64,000 bases of DNA from assembly GCF_030272615.1 (NCBI RefSeq), contig NC_081405.1, positions 153,033,113-153,097,112 of the forward strand, in the 5' to 3' direction. Below the pieces are notes generated by a model. The model saw only the letters and a list, made by a program, of their open reading frames with translations, had not been told where the DNA came from and ran no database searches. Position 1 is the first letter of the stretch, and each line of letters starts with the position of its first letter. Both the position numbers and the translations under genes were made by a program. This DNA is from Cryptomeria japonica. Its lineage: Eukaryota > Streptophyta > Pinopsida > Cupressales > Cupressaceae. Below, in pieces: positions 11,598-23,101 of the stretch.

Positions 11598-12145
11598 ACT
11601 TAGGAGATTTCAATTTTGACCCAACTTTGTGATTTTTAGACTCAAAGAATGGATATTTAGACCTAACAAGAACAAACTAGGAGATTTAATGTTGCAACAT
11701 GAGAAATTTGACATGCAACTCACAAGAGTTGTTGATTTGACCAAGGGAGCTGACCTTTAGACCAAGAGAGCTACTGTTTAGACCAGGAACTCAACTGTTT
11801 ATACCAGAAACTTTGCTGTTTAGACCAGGAACACTAATGTTTAGACCATAAACTCTAATGTGCTCAATGTTGAAATATGAGAAATTTGACATTGACACCA
11901 AGATAGTTGATGCTTGGACTAGAAATGCGATTGTTTGGACCGTAGGTGCGACTATTTGAACTGTAGATGCGACTGTTTGAACTGACAGAGCTAATGTTTC
12001 GACCAAAAGAGCTAATGTTTGGACTATGAATGCGACTGTTTGGACTGATAAAGCTAATGTTTGGACCAAAAGTGCTAAGGTTTAAACTGTGAATGCGACT
12101 GTTTGGACCGTAGATGCGACTGTTTTGACTAAAAGAGCTAATCTG
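11475..12145 (+). repeat. 21-bp minisatellite reading as a seven-residue repeat
   Basis: From about 11,940 to 12,145 the period is exactly 21 bases, with units such as GCTAATGTTTGGACCAAAAGA and GCGACTGTTTGGACTGATAAA. Earlier units (11,475-11,600 and 11,740-11,860) are more diverged, with a gap of degraded sequence between. On the plus strand the unit reads V-W-T-x-x-A-(N/T), where TGG is often TAG, TGA or TAA. On the minus strand a 92-codon frame (11,791-12,069) stays open as V-Q-T-(L/V)-A-x-x. Which strand was coding cannot be settled from repeat openness alone. Confidence 0.8.
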
Positions 12146-13170
12146 CTATGAAACTTGTGAATTTGACCATTTGAAGTTTTATTTTTCAATGTTTGTTGTA
12201 TTTCAATGGATGATATCTTGACTTGACTTACAAACACAAAATTCAGATTGTATTTTTGTCCCAAAGGACACATAAAGTGTATGTTCAAGAAGCTTTAAAG
12301 AAAGCCCAAGTTTTCATGGGTTTTGTACAATTGAAAACACATCAATCAGTCTATCCTAAGGAGATTGGCTTCGTTATTAGTTCTTAGCCCATAACTTGGT
12401 ACCATGTCAGCTCACACAACCTTGTCACCCCCTAAAGGGCGCCCGTGTTTTTGTCTTTGCGAGAGCTAGTGGAGTCCCGTTACGAGCCTAGCAATAAGGT
12501 CTCAAAAGGGGAGTTCACACATGCGCTCGAGAGGGACATATGGTGAGTATCTTAAGGAGAGATTCTTCCCCCTCCATGCACTAAGAATTTAATAATGTTT
12601 GGAGGTAAACTGGGTAGCTTCTAATTTACTTGGAACTAGTAAGGGATCCGTTAGGCACGTCGGGGTATAAACTCAATTAAGAGGTCTCCCAGCCTTGAAA
12701 ACAAAGGTTTGATATACCTGAAGGTATGGAGGAGAGCTATTCCTGAGAACTTCCGTTGACTTGATTTTCATCAAATCACGTTTATTTTATAGTGGGTTGG
12801 AGTACTTGGCATTAGCCATTCCCACTTGGGTCGTTCCCCTCTCACCGAACTTAATGGCTAAGAGTTATTTCTCCTCGGGAGGGTAGGTCTGCTAAAGATA
12901 TACACTATTGAAAGAAAAGGATGAGTCTGGCTTTCTAATCACCTAATAAAGGTGAGAGAAGACTCGCCTATCATCAAAACACATAAGACATGTTTGTTCA
13001 TTTCCATTGTAATTAGTCTATGTGCCTAATTTAACAAATATAAGTGCAAAATCCCGCAGTTGCAAACAAAGTTAGTAGTTTATATTACATTCTTTGACGG
13101 TGAAATAGTTTGTGACTCCGATCTTTCACAGCAAAATAAGTACCTGCAAAACCAACAATCTGTAAATTAG
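12146..13170. other. Block without ORFs, less AT-rich than its surroundings
   Basis: About 1 kb (clearest 12,360-12,980) is distinctly less AT-rich than its flanks and has no open frame of note. It separates the 21-bp array from the similar heptad remnant at 13,190-13,282. The start of the remnant is preceded by a T/C-rich stretch and 'attaggttcag', so an intron within a heptad-encoding gene is possible but unproven. No homologue is recognised. Confidence 0.35.
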
Positions 13171-13189
13171 GTTCAGGAAAGTGACAGTC

Positions 13190-13282
13190 TAGAAGTAGAA
13201 ATGAGGAATGCAACATTCAATATTTGCAAAATCAATAAAAAAACTGAAAATGCCATCAAATTGACCAAAAATGCCATCCTAT
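13190..13282 (+). pseudogene. Heptad-repeat coding remnant left of element A
   Basis: In one plus frame this reads EMRNATFNICKINK and then T-E-N-A-I-K-L-T-K-N-A-I. It repeats the T-(K/R/E)-N-A core of the 11.5-12.1 kb array every seven residues. It is cut by the LTR of element A at 13,283. The remnants at 19,952-20,063 and 28,015-28,080 continue the same style, so A and B appear to have inserted into one heptad-encoding locus. Confidence 0.5.
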
Positions 13283-14066
13283 TGTTGGCAAATGCACACT
13301 CCAATGAGAAATTGTAGGTGATTGAAGTTATTTTCATTGATGACAACCTTACAATCATGTGATACCGGCAGGCACTAACACAGATAGACTCTACACCGGC
13401 ATACAAAACACTGACACCGAAAAGGAAGAATATCGACATCTTGGCCGACAACAATTTTGTATTAATGTATTTTTTAATTAATTGTAAAATCTTTTGTAAG
13501 CCGACATGGTGGATTGTAATATGACTCATATATGTATGAGATCATTGTAGATCATTTAATATATGATATGATGTGAAATATGAATAGAAGGTAGCAGACC
13601 TAATATGCGAATTATTGGTTAAGGGTTTATGTATGTAGCAGAGCTTAAACCGGTATTGAATCTGGCATAGTAGATGCTAATTTGAAGCAGTACAAGACAT
13701 TGGATTTGAATAATCCATTTTTGTAAGTTAGTGTGACTTCCTTTGTAACTGAGCAGTGAGCTCTAGGCACTTGGCCTTCTTGCATGTGCAGGCCCCTATT
13801 GTAAGCAATAATATTCTCTTATTGGCCAGTAAGTGAATATTGTGGGTCACAAATCCCACCGAGGTTTTTCCCATACCGGGTTTCCTCATTAAAATATTGT
13901 GTTATGGTGTTCTTTTCATGTTGTGGTTGTTATTCTTATTTGTTGCATTATTTCTAGTTTACCAGTACACAATTTTAATATGCTTTTCATGATAAGTTAA
14001 GAAAATTATTATACTAGTCAGATACTGATTCACCCCCTCCTCTCACTATCTTTGGGAATCCTAACA
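13283..14066 (+). repeat. 5' LTR of element A
   Basis: 784 bp, TGTTGGCAAA...ATCCTAACA. It matches 19,194-19,951 along its length with scattered substitutions. The last 40 bases contain the copia-type 'gattcaccccctcctctca' phrase just before the primer site. Confidence 0.85.
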
Positions 14067-14068
14067 AT

Positions 14069-14080
14069 TGGTATCAGAGC
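14069..14080 (+). other. Primer binding site of element A
   Basis: TGGTATCAGAGC is an exact match to the plant initiator tRNA-Met complement used by copia elements. It starts two bases after the LTR. Confidence 0.9.
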
Positions 14081-14137
14081 CTGGTCCTCTATTTTCAAAA
14101 GCGTAACAACTTGAGGAAGATCTTGACATCGGTAGAG

Positions 14138-15175
14138 ATGGAAAACTTGAGAAAGCAATTGGAAACAACTCTTTTAGACTATGATGTAGAAAAAGTAAAG
14201 AATATAAAACTTGAGGATGATCTGAAGGTTGCTCAGGATATTATTCGAGGACTTCAATAAAATTTCACCCTAGCAAGAAATAAAAGAAGAGAACTTTGTG
14301 AGAAGATGAAGAAAGAGGAAGATGAAAAGGAAACTCTTAATGACTTGGTGAACCAACCGAGACAAGATAATTGTACAATGAAGAATGAGATGCAAGATAT
14401 GACTATGAGATTTTGTAAAGAAATTGAAGACATAAAGAAGAATGAAGATGACTTGACTAGAAGACTAAATGATGCTGGAAATGAAAACACAAGACTCAGT
14501 CATGAGTATGATATGTTGAAGACAAATCTGATGCATACACAAAATGATAGAACCGAACTCATGAGACATAAATGAATCTTGGAGAATGAACTGACTGCTT
14601 CAAATCAACACAAAGAGAAATTCAAAAAAAATTCAGAAGAACTTGTTGACATGTTGAAGAATCAGAAACTTAATGGTGATACAAATGGCCTTGGCTTCAA
14701 AATTGGTGAAAGCTCTGGTACTGCAAACAATCATGATCATAGTAAACTGGTAAGACAACCTAGTGCTTACAAATTCAATGGGAAATGCTTTAACCGTAAC
14801 AAGTATGGTCATAGAGCAAATCAGTGTAGATCTAGAAATTATCAGAACACTAATACACCCATCAGTCAATGTTATAAATGCAACAAAGTTGTTCATAACT
14901 TAGAAAATTGCAGAATGAATGTAAGATGTTATGTTTGTGGAAGATTTGGACATCTATCTAATCAATGCAAAACACATACTAGCTTAGGATATGGGAAAGC
15001 TATTTTGAAAAATAATGTGACTTGTTATGCTTGTAACAAAATTGGACATATTGCAAAATTTTGTAGAAGCAAGTCCCCACCGGCAAATAACAAAGGTCCT
15101 AGCTTGAAAGGTAAAGAAAAGGTTGAAGAGGAACAGAGTAACACTACACCGGCAAGAGACTCTTCATCCAACTGA
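14138..15175 (+). pseudogene. Element A ORF1: coiled-coil, four-knuckle gag-like protein
   Basis: One frame of 346 codons starts at ATG 14,138 (MENLRKQLETTLLD) and has two in-frame stops (TAA at 14,258, TGA at 14,573). Residues about 1-180 are rich in Lys/Glu/Asn with heptad leucines, indicating a long coiled coil. The C-terminal half has four knuckles: CFNRNKYGHRANQC (second Cys replaced), CYKCNKVVHNLENC (Gly replaced), CYVCGRFGHLSNQC and CYACNKIGHIAKFC. A Lys-rich tail follows. It lacks the usual copia gag core, so RNA binding through the knuckles and oligomerisation through the coil are inferred. Element B ORF1 has the same plan. Confidence 0.75.
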
Positions 15176-15480
15176 AGGAAAATCCTTGGGGGTTTAGCAA
15201 CAAAATGAAAAACATGCTATTATTCCCTCGATTGATGGTGAGAAGTTGAAATTACTTCTATACTAGCAGATTAGTTAAGTTGTGACTTAATCGACAAGCA
15301 TTAAATGTGGTAGTTGGAGAAAATAACACTATAAAGCAAGTGTTTTGGCTCCTTTTTCATTCACCGAGCATTCAAATCTTTGAGAGCACGAAAATTCCCG
15401 AGCGAAGGCATCCTTAGCGAAGAAGTGAAGCAATTCATCAAAGTACTCAACCCTAAGGTAGATTGAGGTATTTATAACTA

Positions 15481-18400
15481 TGGTTTCTTCATCCACTCTT
15501 GAATTTATTGCAAACCCTACTATGATTGAGGTTATTAAACGCTTAGACCCGTATTCAAACTGGTTCCCAAAATTGCGAAGAAAGATGATAGCATAGGTGC
15601 ATTCTCTCAAATTCCTAAGGGAGTAGTATATGTAGAAGACCCTAGGATATACATACATTGTCATATAGAGGAATTACGTGATGATGAGATCAAAAACATG
15701 TATAGGACCATGATTTGTGATAAATTTGGAAATATCAAGCTGGAACACAAGATAGTAGAAACCCTAGGCTTTGTGGATATTCTTAGCATTCCTGATTTTC
15801 CTGAGGATATTATAAGAATTGTGCTAAGCAGAGTCCATGGTGAATTCTTCTGGTTGGATTCGATTCATAAAATCACAAAAGAAGCAGTAAAAGCAGTAAC
15901 AAGGTTACCTTCCACCAGTAGTAGACCTGACATAACAAAGAAGGTCTCAAATGACACAGTGATGAAACTAACCAGTGCAAATTTTGACAAAAGATCTCTA
16001 AGGGTAAATGATGTAAAGGACATCAATGTCAAATTTATTGGTATGATCTTAGGTTACAAAGCCACACATGCAAATAGGTTGAACTCAATTTCTAGCCTAT
16101 GTATCAAAAGTGCATATGATATGGTCAATGATAATGCTAGAATAGATGTGTGTGAATGGCTCAAAGATGAATTGATAGACAATCTAAAGAAGATTAAGGG
16201 AGATAAGAAAGGAACCTTTAGATTTGGAAATTTACTTGTATGTTTAATGTTGTATATTACTAAATAAGTACCTGGTATTGGTAGAAGAGATTTTGGCTTT
16301 GATATACCGGTAGGAAAGCAACTATTGGATCTATTGAACAATATGGGAGAAAACAGGGAGAAAAACTTAAATGAAAATTTTCAAGCATTGAAGGCTTGAA
16401 TGAAAACTAGAATAAGATTGTCACAAGCTATTGTAGATAAATGTCAAAAGGAAATTTGGTTTATAATTAAAAAGGATGAAATCTGGATGGAGGTAGTTGT
16501 CCCTAGAACTATCTGGTTAACTAAAATGAGCTATGAGACAGATGATAACATTATTGAAACTTATGCAAAAGCCCTCCTTGAAGCACCAAAGGAACCCACT
16601 GAGAAAGTCTTTGGAAATGCAGAAACAATTGAGAATGGAATTCAGTCTAGGGAAAGGGTTAAGAAGGTTGAAGAAACAATAAGGAAAGGAACCTGATAGG
16701 CAAAAGCAATTAAGGAAGATGTCTTGAAACAAAATGCTATAAAGGAAAGTGAGTGGGAAGGACTTCAACCGGAAGCTCATCTTTCACTGGTTGGAACTTC
16801 CTCTGAGAGTGATATACCAACGGTATTCAAAAGGGTTGAAAGGAAAAGAAAACCCTCACTAGCACCCTCACCTACACCCAAGAAAACAAGGCAAAAACAA
16901 TAGGCAATGAGGCCTCCAGTGAAAAAGAAGGTAAAACAAGATATTGCTCACTAGATAAGCTTCTTAGTGAATAATAGAGGATGGTAAGTTGAAAAACATC
17001 AACAAACTGTACAACGCACTATTTGCTGATGACAAAGAAAGCGTAGAGAACAATGTAATTTTACACTTAGATATATACAAGAAATTTTTGATGGAAATTG
17101 TTGATGAAATACCCAATGATCTATATAGAAGACTAGAAGCTAGAAGGGTAGCTATTGCTGAGATGGATAAGAAAATAAAAATTGAAAAACTACCTGTAGT
17201 GCATCCAATAAACTCACTCGATGAGATAGACAAACTAATCAGTGAAGTTAACTGAACTGTATTTTCAACTACTCATCGACATGAAGCACTGATGGCAGGT
17301 AGAGTGAATGAAGTCTCTGAAGAAACAATAGATGCGTGGGATATATTCTTTGTAGAAAAAGAGAAACAAGAAGAGTTACAGAAACAATAGATGCGTGGGA
17401 TATATTCTTTGTAGAAAAAGAGAAACAAGAAGAGTTACTAAGACCCAAGACTATGAGGGTATATCAAAAGGATAGGGATAAGGGGAAATGTAAGGTAGGT
17501 GGACCTCCAAGCCTTCAAATAATTGATAATATGCTCCCACCTCCTCCTTCAGGTACTCCACCGGTAGAAACTACAGACAGTCAACCGGCCACTAAGAGTA
17601 TGGAGACTCCACTAGAGGATATGAATCCTGAATTTGAAATTTTGTACATTGTAATTATAGATACTCAAGAAGTAAATGTTGTGGTTGACAGAGAAACCAT
17701 TGAGGATAAGAAGGAATAAGTGACTACTGAGTCACCGACTGCAGATGTTGAGGTTAAGGTTAATGATACTGTAAACATAAGCACAGAAAAACCTACTTAG
17801 ATAGAGCAACCAACAGAGGACACCATTGGTAAACCATTAGAGAAACCGGTAGATAAAACTGAAAAACAATTAGGAGAACCAGTAATGGATAGTGTAGAGG
17901 TACAAACAGAGAAACCGGAAGTACATACATAGGCTACACCTGAGAAACCAACTGTTGAGAGCTCAGAAAAACCTTATGAGACAAATGGAGAAACTAGAAC
18001 AATAATAGGTTGAGACACGAGTTCAGATAGAAATAGTGCCACCGGCTAAAACTAAAAAGGCCAAACCTTTACTTGTAGAAATGCAAACATAGACTAACCT
18101 ACCAGAGGTCGAATCAAGCAAGGTGATTACTACAACCGGTAGCATGGATATTGTGAGAACAGTTGGATAGACATCTGGTACTTCTATAGCAGAATTCTGA
18201 CCTATGAATGTAACAGAAGTCTTATTGGATTCAATAAAGAAGATCACAGAGTGCAACACACAAGCCTATAAGGCTATTGATGACACCAGTCCTATTCTTA
18301 AATTGATAGCACCAAAGTGTATTGTGGATAATAAGGATTCTTTAGGTCAACTAGACACATTGTCTAAGTTCATCACCGACAACATATTGACTATTGATCA

Positions 18401-18962
18401 AATAAATGAGGATACATTTAAGGAGAGAATGATTAAGGAAAAAGTCAAATTCTTTGAGGAAATTATAAAGAAGAACAAAGAGAAAATGGACACCTTATTA
18501 CTAGAACTAGGAGAGACAATTTTTGATTTCAAGAAACTGTATAGAGACACTTGTAAAACAAATATTCTAACAGAAGATCTAGACAAGGAAATCAACAAAG
18601 CACAAGATGAGATTAACAATATTGCTGACAATCTGATAGGTACATCAGATTCATTTTTGGAGATAGAAAAGAAAATTGTAGATCTAGAAGATAAAATTAA
18701 GAAGTTAGAGAAGGACAAAGAGAGAATAAAGGATAAGGCAAAGAGCTTAAAATGTCAACTTGGTCCTAAACTAGATTACCTCATTTCTTTGAGAAAAGAA
18801 ATTTTTGAGGCTCTAGTTCCCGGACTTAAGACACCGGAAGAGAAAATGCACATACTCACCAGTACAATTCAAAGAACACAAGAGGCATTACAAGATAGGA
18901 AAAGATTCGCTGACAGTTTAAATTTGGTTTTGACAGATATTTTTCAGATTGTAACCCACTAG
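15481..18962 (+). pseudogene. Element A ORF2: long protein of unknown function
   Basis: It starts at ATG 15,481 and shifts frame near 15,580. It then reads through a conserved N-terminal domain (about 15,580-16,290) containing 'VLSRVHGEFFW' and 'KITKEAVKAVTRLP'. This aligns with element B ORF2 ('VLSRVHDDFMW', 'KITKEIIHLITSYP'). A charged middle follows, then an EKP-rich low-complexity stretch (17,780-17,990) and a C-terminal coiled coil (18,204-18,962). Stops are frequent, and a 59-bp tandem duplication at 17,321 shifts the frame. No catalytic motif was recognised. It may correspond to an env-like or transposon-associated plant protein; the function is unknown. Confidence 0.6.
17321..17438 (+). 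repeat. 59-bp tandem duplication in ORF2 of A
   Basis: The 59 bases from 17,321 to 17,379 (beginning AGAAACAATAGATGCG) are repeated exactly at 17,380-17,438. As 59 is not a multiple of three, coding moves to another frame: the peptide 'AWDIFFVEKEKQEEL' is readable in one frame before and in a second after. The identity of the copies suggests a late event. Confidence 0.9.
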
Positions 18963-19181
18963 TTACAAGAATCTAGGCAGGACTCCACTGACAGTGAATG
19001 ACAACCTTTGTCATTGATATCAAAGGGGGAGTAGTGTGATGAGAAAAATGATCAGAACAGGACATCATCAACTCAGGGGAGCATACATTTTTGGGCACAC
19101 AGTTTTGGTAAGACAATTTTGGCAAACCATTGTTGGACACATTCTTTTTGGATTTTTCTCATGAGTGTTACCATCAATGCC

Positions 19182-19193
19182 AAAGGGGGAGAT
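19182..19193 (+). other. Polypurine tract of element A
   Basis: AAAGGGGGAGAT lies directly before the 3' LTR TGTTGGC. A similar 'aaagggggag' occurs at 19,021, soon after ORF2 ends. Confidence 0.85.
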
Positions 19194-19951
19194 TGTTGGC
19201 AAATGCACACTCCAATAAGAAATTGTAGGCGATTGAAGGTATTGTCATTGATGGCAACCTTACAATCATGTGATACCAATTGGCACCGACACAGATAGAC
19301 TCTACACTGGCATACAAAACACCGACACTGAAAAGGAAGAATATCGACATCTTGGCCGACAACAATTTTGTATTAATGCATTTTGTAATTAATTGTAAAA
19401 TCTTTTGTAAGCCCACATGGCAGACTGTAATATGACTCATATATGTATGAGATCATTGTAGATCATTTAATATATGATATGATGCAAAATATAAATAGAA
19501 GGTAGCAGACCTAATATGCGAATTATTGGTTAAGGGTTTATGTATGTAGCAGAGCTTAAACCGGTACTGAATCTGGCATAGCAGATGCTAATTTGAAGCA
19601 GTACAAGACATTGGATTTGAATAATCCATTTTTGTAAGTCAATGTGACTTCCTTTGTAACTGAGCAGTGAGCTCTAGGCACTTGGCCTTCCTGCATGTGC
19701 AGGCCCCTATTGTAAGCAGTAATATTCTCTTATTGGCCAGTAAGTGAATATTGTGGGTCACAAATCCCACTGAGGTTTTTTCCACACTGGGTTTCCTCGT
19801 TAAAATATTGTGTTATGGTGTTCTTTTCATGTTGTGGTTGTTATTCCTATTTGCTGCATTATTTCTGGTTTACCGGTACATAGTTTTAATATGCTTTTCA
19901 TGTTATAAGTTAAGAAAATTATTATACTGGTCAGATATTGATTCACCCCCC
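19194..19951 (+). repeat. 3' LTR of element A, end missing
   Basis: It is homologous to 13,283-14,066 but stops after 'gattcaccccc'. The last roughly 35 LTR bases, including the terminal CTAACA, are replaced by ACAAAAATGCTAC, which belongs to the flanking heptad remnant. The truncation removed the element boundary and the TSD. Confidence 0.85.
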
Positions 19952-20063
19952 ACAAAAATGCTACAATACATACCAAAAATGCTAAAGTACAGACTAAAAG
20001 CGCTAAAGTACAGAAAACATGAAAACAGAGTTGAGAAGTCTCCCAAAAATGCTATTTGAGGTG
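19952..20063 (+). pseudogene. Heptad-repeat remnant between elements A and B
   Basis: In one plus frame it reads H-K-N-A-T-I-H-T-K-N-A-K-V-Q-T-K-S-A-K-V-Q before a stop. The same seven-residue T-K-x-A pattern is seen on the left side of A. It is the target into which B inserted (TSD TTAGA at 20,064). Confidence 0.5.
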
Positions 20064-20068
20064 TTAGA
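20064..20068. repeat. Target-site duplication of element B, left copy
   Basis: TTAGA precedes the 5' LTR. The identical TTAGA follows the 3' LTR at 28,010-28,014. Confidence 0.9.
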
Positions 20069-21153
20069 TGTTACCACTTACTAAGATTGTCATTAGTTTT
20101 ATGTTCAAAGTTATTATATATACTCTAGTCGGTTAATTCTACCAAAATATTCAGTCGGTATGAACAACGCAGTCGGTAGTAGAATAAACTAGTCACAGAG
20201 CCCAGTATGCACCGATCTGTCTACCGAGTATCTTTTTATGTTTACTGAGTAGCAAAGATGACACACCGAGTGAAACGTGTTACCATATTCATTGAACTTG
20301 GACATACATATGGAAACGTGTTACAAGATCGAGGTACATAGAACCGTTATCACATTGGAAATTGCACTTAAAGATTGTGTATGATTTCTAGGTCATTTAA
20401 CCAATGAAATATTTTGCATGGTTATTCATTCGATAAATCATATTTGTAAGATCGAAGCAAGATATGTGTGATACATGAGAAAGCACTAAGTGTATTAAGA
20501 CTGTTACAGAGACACAAAGGTCACCGAGAAGGTTTTTAGAGAACAGTTAAAGAATAGAGTAAACAGAAGGGTTTATTGAGTTACTATATGGGTTACCGAG
20601 GTATGCTATAAGCAAGGTAATCTATTCTGGGCACATAGAATCTGCTATAACATTTCAGATGTAAAGTTGCACATATTTGTAATGATTTTATTGTAATATT
20701 TTGAAGTTGTAAGAGAAACCTTTAACAAGGTAAAAGACTCTAATCAAGTCTATAAATTGTAAAGCCTCTAACCAGGTGCAACATTTAGTTTAAGTGTTGT
20801 AAAATCCTTTAGCAAGGTAGATCTAATAGATCTTGATACTCCTAATAGGGTAAGCTATCGGAAATAGCTAAACATGTAGCTCTAACCGAGCATCCTTTAT
20901 TATTGCAGTAGTGAAGTCGTGGGTGCCATCCCCACTGTAGTTTTTCTCTCTAACCAAGAGTTTATGCGTAACCAAAATATAAGTGTTATGGAGTGAATTA
21001 TGTATGATTGTTATCTATTTTTTTTAGCTTTATGTTATGTTACTACACTTTTCAGTTTATGCATAACAGTAAAGATATTGTTGAAGAAAAGATTTGAAGT
21101 ACTGATTCACCCCTCCCCTCTCAGTACATTAGCTTTCCATATTGGGCCTAACA
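20069..21153 (+). repeat. 5' LTR of element B
   Basis: 1,085 bp. Compared with the 1,183-bp 3' LTR it lacks two internal pieces, each bounded by a short direct repeat: one between two copies of CACCGAGT and one between two copies of GAAGCAA. It ends with 'gattcacccctcccctctca' and GGGCCTAACA. Confidence 0.9.
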
Positions 21154-21155
21154 AT

Positions 21156-21167
21156 TGGTATCAGAGC
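21156..21167 (+). other. Primer binding site of element B
   Basis: TGGTATCAGAGC, two bases after the LTR; an exact initiator tRNA-Met complement. Confidence 0.9.
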
Positions 21168-21215
21168 TTGAATCTTGGAAAAGGGTTTAACTGCCTAAAG
21201 ATAAAGATCTTATCA

Positions 21216-22496
21216 ATGGAAGACTATAAACAATCTTGGAGGATTGTGTATCTACAAGAAGAATTGGATCATGCTAATCAAGTGATTGCAGACATGCAAA
21301 GACAAATGCAAAAATATTTGAAAGTGAGAAGAAGATTATCTGATGATTTACAGGACTCTCAAGAGTTAGTGGAACAAATTGAGACATCATCTGAGAACAG
21401 TATATCTGAAGAGACTGAAGAAATGATTGGAGTATTGAAAGAAAAGAATAAAGCACTGGCTAATCAACTAAAAGCAATGAAAAGAGAACATGAACATTTT
21501 AGCACATAGATGACTGAAAATCTTGATGCATTGAGGACAACTAAGAATAAAGTAAGAGATCTAGAAAGAGAGAAACAACAGCTTGAAGCATTAGTATCTG
21601 AAAAGAATGATGAAATCACAAGGTTGACTGGGATTCAACAAAATTTGTCAGATCAACTAGGTTATGCACGTCATGAAGCAAATATGAAAGATGATGAGAA
21701 TCAAGCATTGAAACTTGAAGTATCAAGGTTGACTGATGAACTTGAAACAGAGAAGAAATCCAAAGAATCACTGAAGAAGAGTTATGAAGCATCGAAGATG
21801 TTGGATGAGCAACTGAATACAAGAAGACCCAACAAAGATGCAGGACTCAGTTACAAAGGAAAAGACTCTACCAAAAAGGGAATTCATACTACCGAGAGAG
21901 GAGAATCATCAAAGCAAGCAGGAATCAAGAATAACATCAAAAGAAAGAAGCCTATTTGCAACTACTATGGAAATCAAGGTCACACTGCCAACATGTGCCA
22001 AATCAGAATAGGTAAGCAACCAAATGTCACTAAGTCAAATGGTTATTGTTACAATTGCAATAAATATGGTCACACATCTAATCAATGTAGGACAAAGTCT
22101 GTTAACAATGATAAGAATGCAAAATTCAAAGGGTTTTATAAAAACTGCAATAGATATGGACATAGTACCGAGAAGTGTTGGTTTAAGCAAAAGAACCATA
22201 TGTGGTATGCACACTGAGAAAACACTGGAAGCTACCGAACTAATAGAGATCTTAACCGACAATATGTTGCAGTACCATGGGATTACTATACAAGGATATG
22301 GTGTGAATGTTGTGGAAGATATGGACACATAAGTGCCAACTACTTTATAAGGTTTGGAATGATCAACTGAAGATCATGGAGAAATCCTGGTATGACATGT
22401 TTTCATTGTCACAAAGTTGGACACTTGGCTGGAGATTGCAGAGATCAACCTAGAGAAAACACTGAAGAAATAAAAGAGAAATTTAAGATGATTTGA
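21216..22496 (+). pseudogene. Element B ORF1: coiled-coil, five-knuckle gag-like protein
   Basis: The ATG at 21,216 (MEDYKQSWRIVYLQEELDH) opens one frame of 427 codons with three in-frame stops (TAG 21,507, TGA 22,215, TGA 22,368) and no frameshift. Residues about 5-205 form a long Glu/Lys/Leu coiled coil. A basic linker follows, then five knuckle motifs: CNYYGNQGHTANMC, CYNCNKYGHTSNQC, a degenerate third (NCNRYGHSTEKC), a fourth lacking its last Cys (CECCGRYGHISANY) and CFHCHKVGHLAGDC. The usual copia capsid is not recognisable. RNA packaging and particle formation are inferred from the knuckles and coil. It has the same plan as element A ORF1. Confidence 0.8.
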
Positions 22497-23101
22497 AAAA
22501 AGAAGGAAATTGTGTCAAATGAAGAAAGCACCTTACCTACCGAGTTAGGTGCACCTATTCCAAATTAATCGGTAAAGGTATGAAGGGACTGCATTCTCTC
22601 AAGGTTAAATCTTAACAGTTCCTATACATAATTCTAGTATGTACTTAATTCAAAATCTGCATAGCTAAGATGTAGTAGTAAGTTTGAAATTCTATCAAAG
22701 TCTTTTGGAGCATTATACAAGAAGCTTGTCAAGTCAGTAAATGAAGGAAGTTTGGTTACTCGGTTAAAGCAAAAAAAAAGGAAAGAAAGTTAAGTGGAAC
22801 CGAGTGCATTTAATATTTTTGACCTAACCTGCACGGAGTCTGATAAGGTATATTGAATACTTAAAGTATTTATGCGGTCGTTTTCAACTCACCAAGTTTT
22901 TGAGAAAGTAGAGCAGAGGGATTGAAAGGCGATCAAACCTCCTACAAAGAAAATTCAAGGTATTTACATCAATCTCAACGTATTGTTAAGCTGATTCACT
23001 GATCGTATCTAGTTGCCATTATCTGCTAAGTATAAAGCGTCAGTCGTTTGAAAATCCTGAAACCCTAAGGATCCTTTGTTAGCTTTTATCTGAAATCTAA
23101 A

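Larger units (their letters stand above)
13283..19951 (+). mobile_element. Element A: non-autonomous LTR retrotransposon
   Basis: The order is 5' LTR (13,283-14,066), initiator-Met primer site, ORF1 (coiled coil plus four CCHC knuckles), ORF2 (about 1,160 codons, unknown), purine tract, and a 3' LTR truncated at about 19,951. No protease, integrase, RT or RNase H motif was found in the 5.1-kb interior. The LTR tail 'gattcaccccctcctctca', the Met primer site and the 'caaagggggagat' purine tract are copia style (SIRE/Maximus-like by general knowledge). Transposition would need proteins supplied by another element. No TSD can be scored because the 3' end is lost. Confidence 0.8.
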
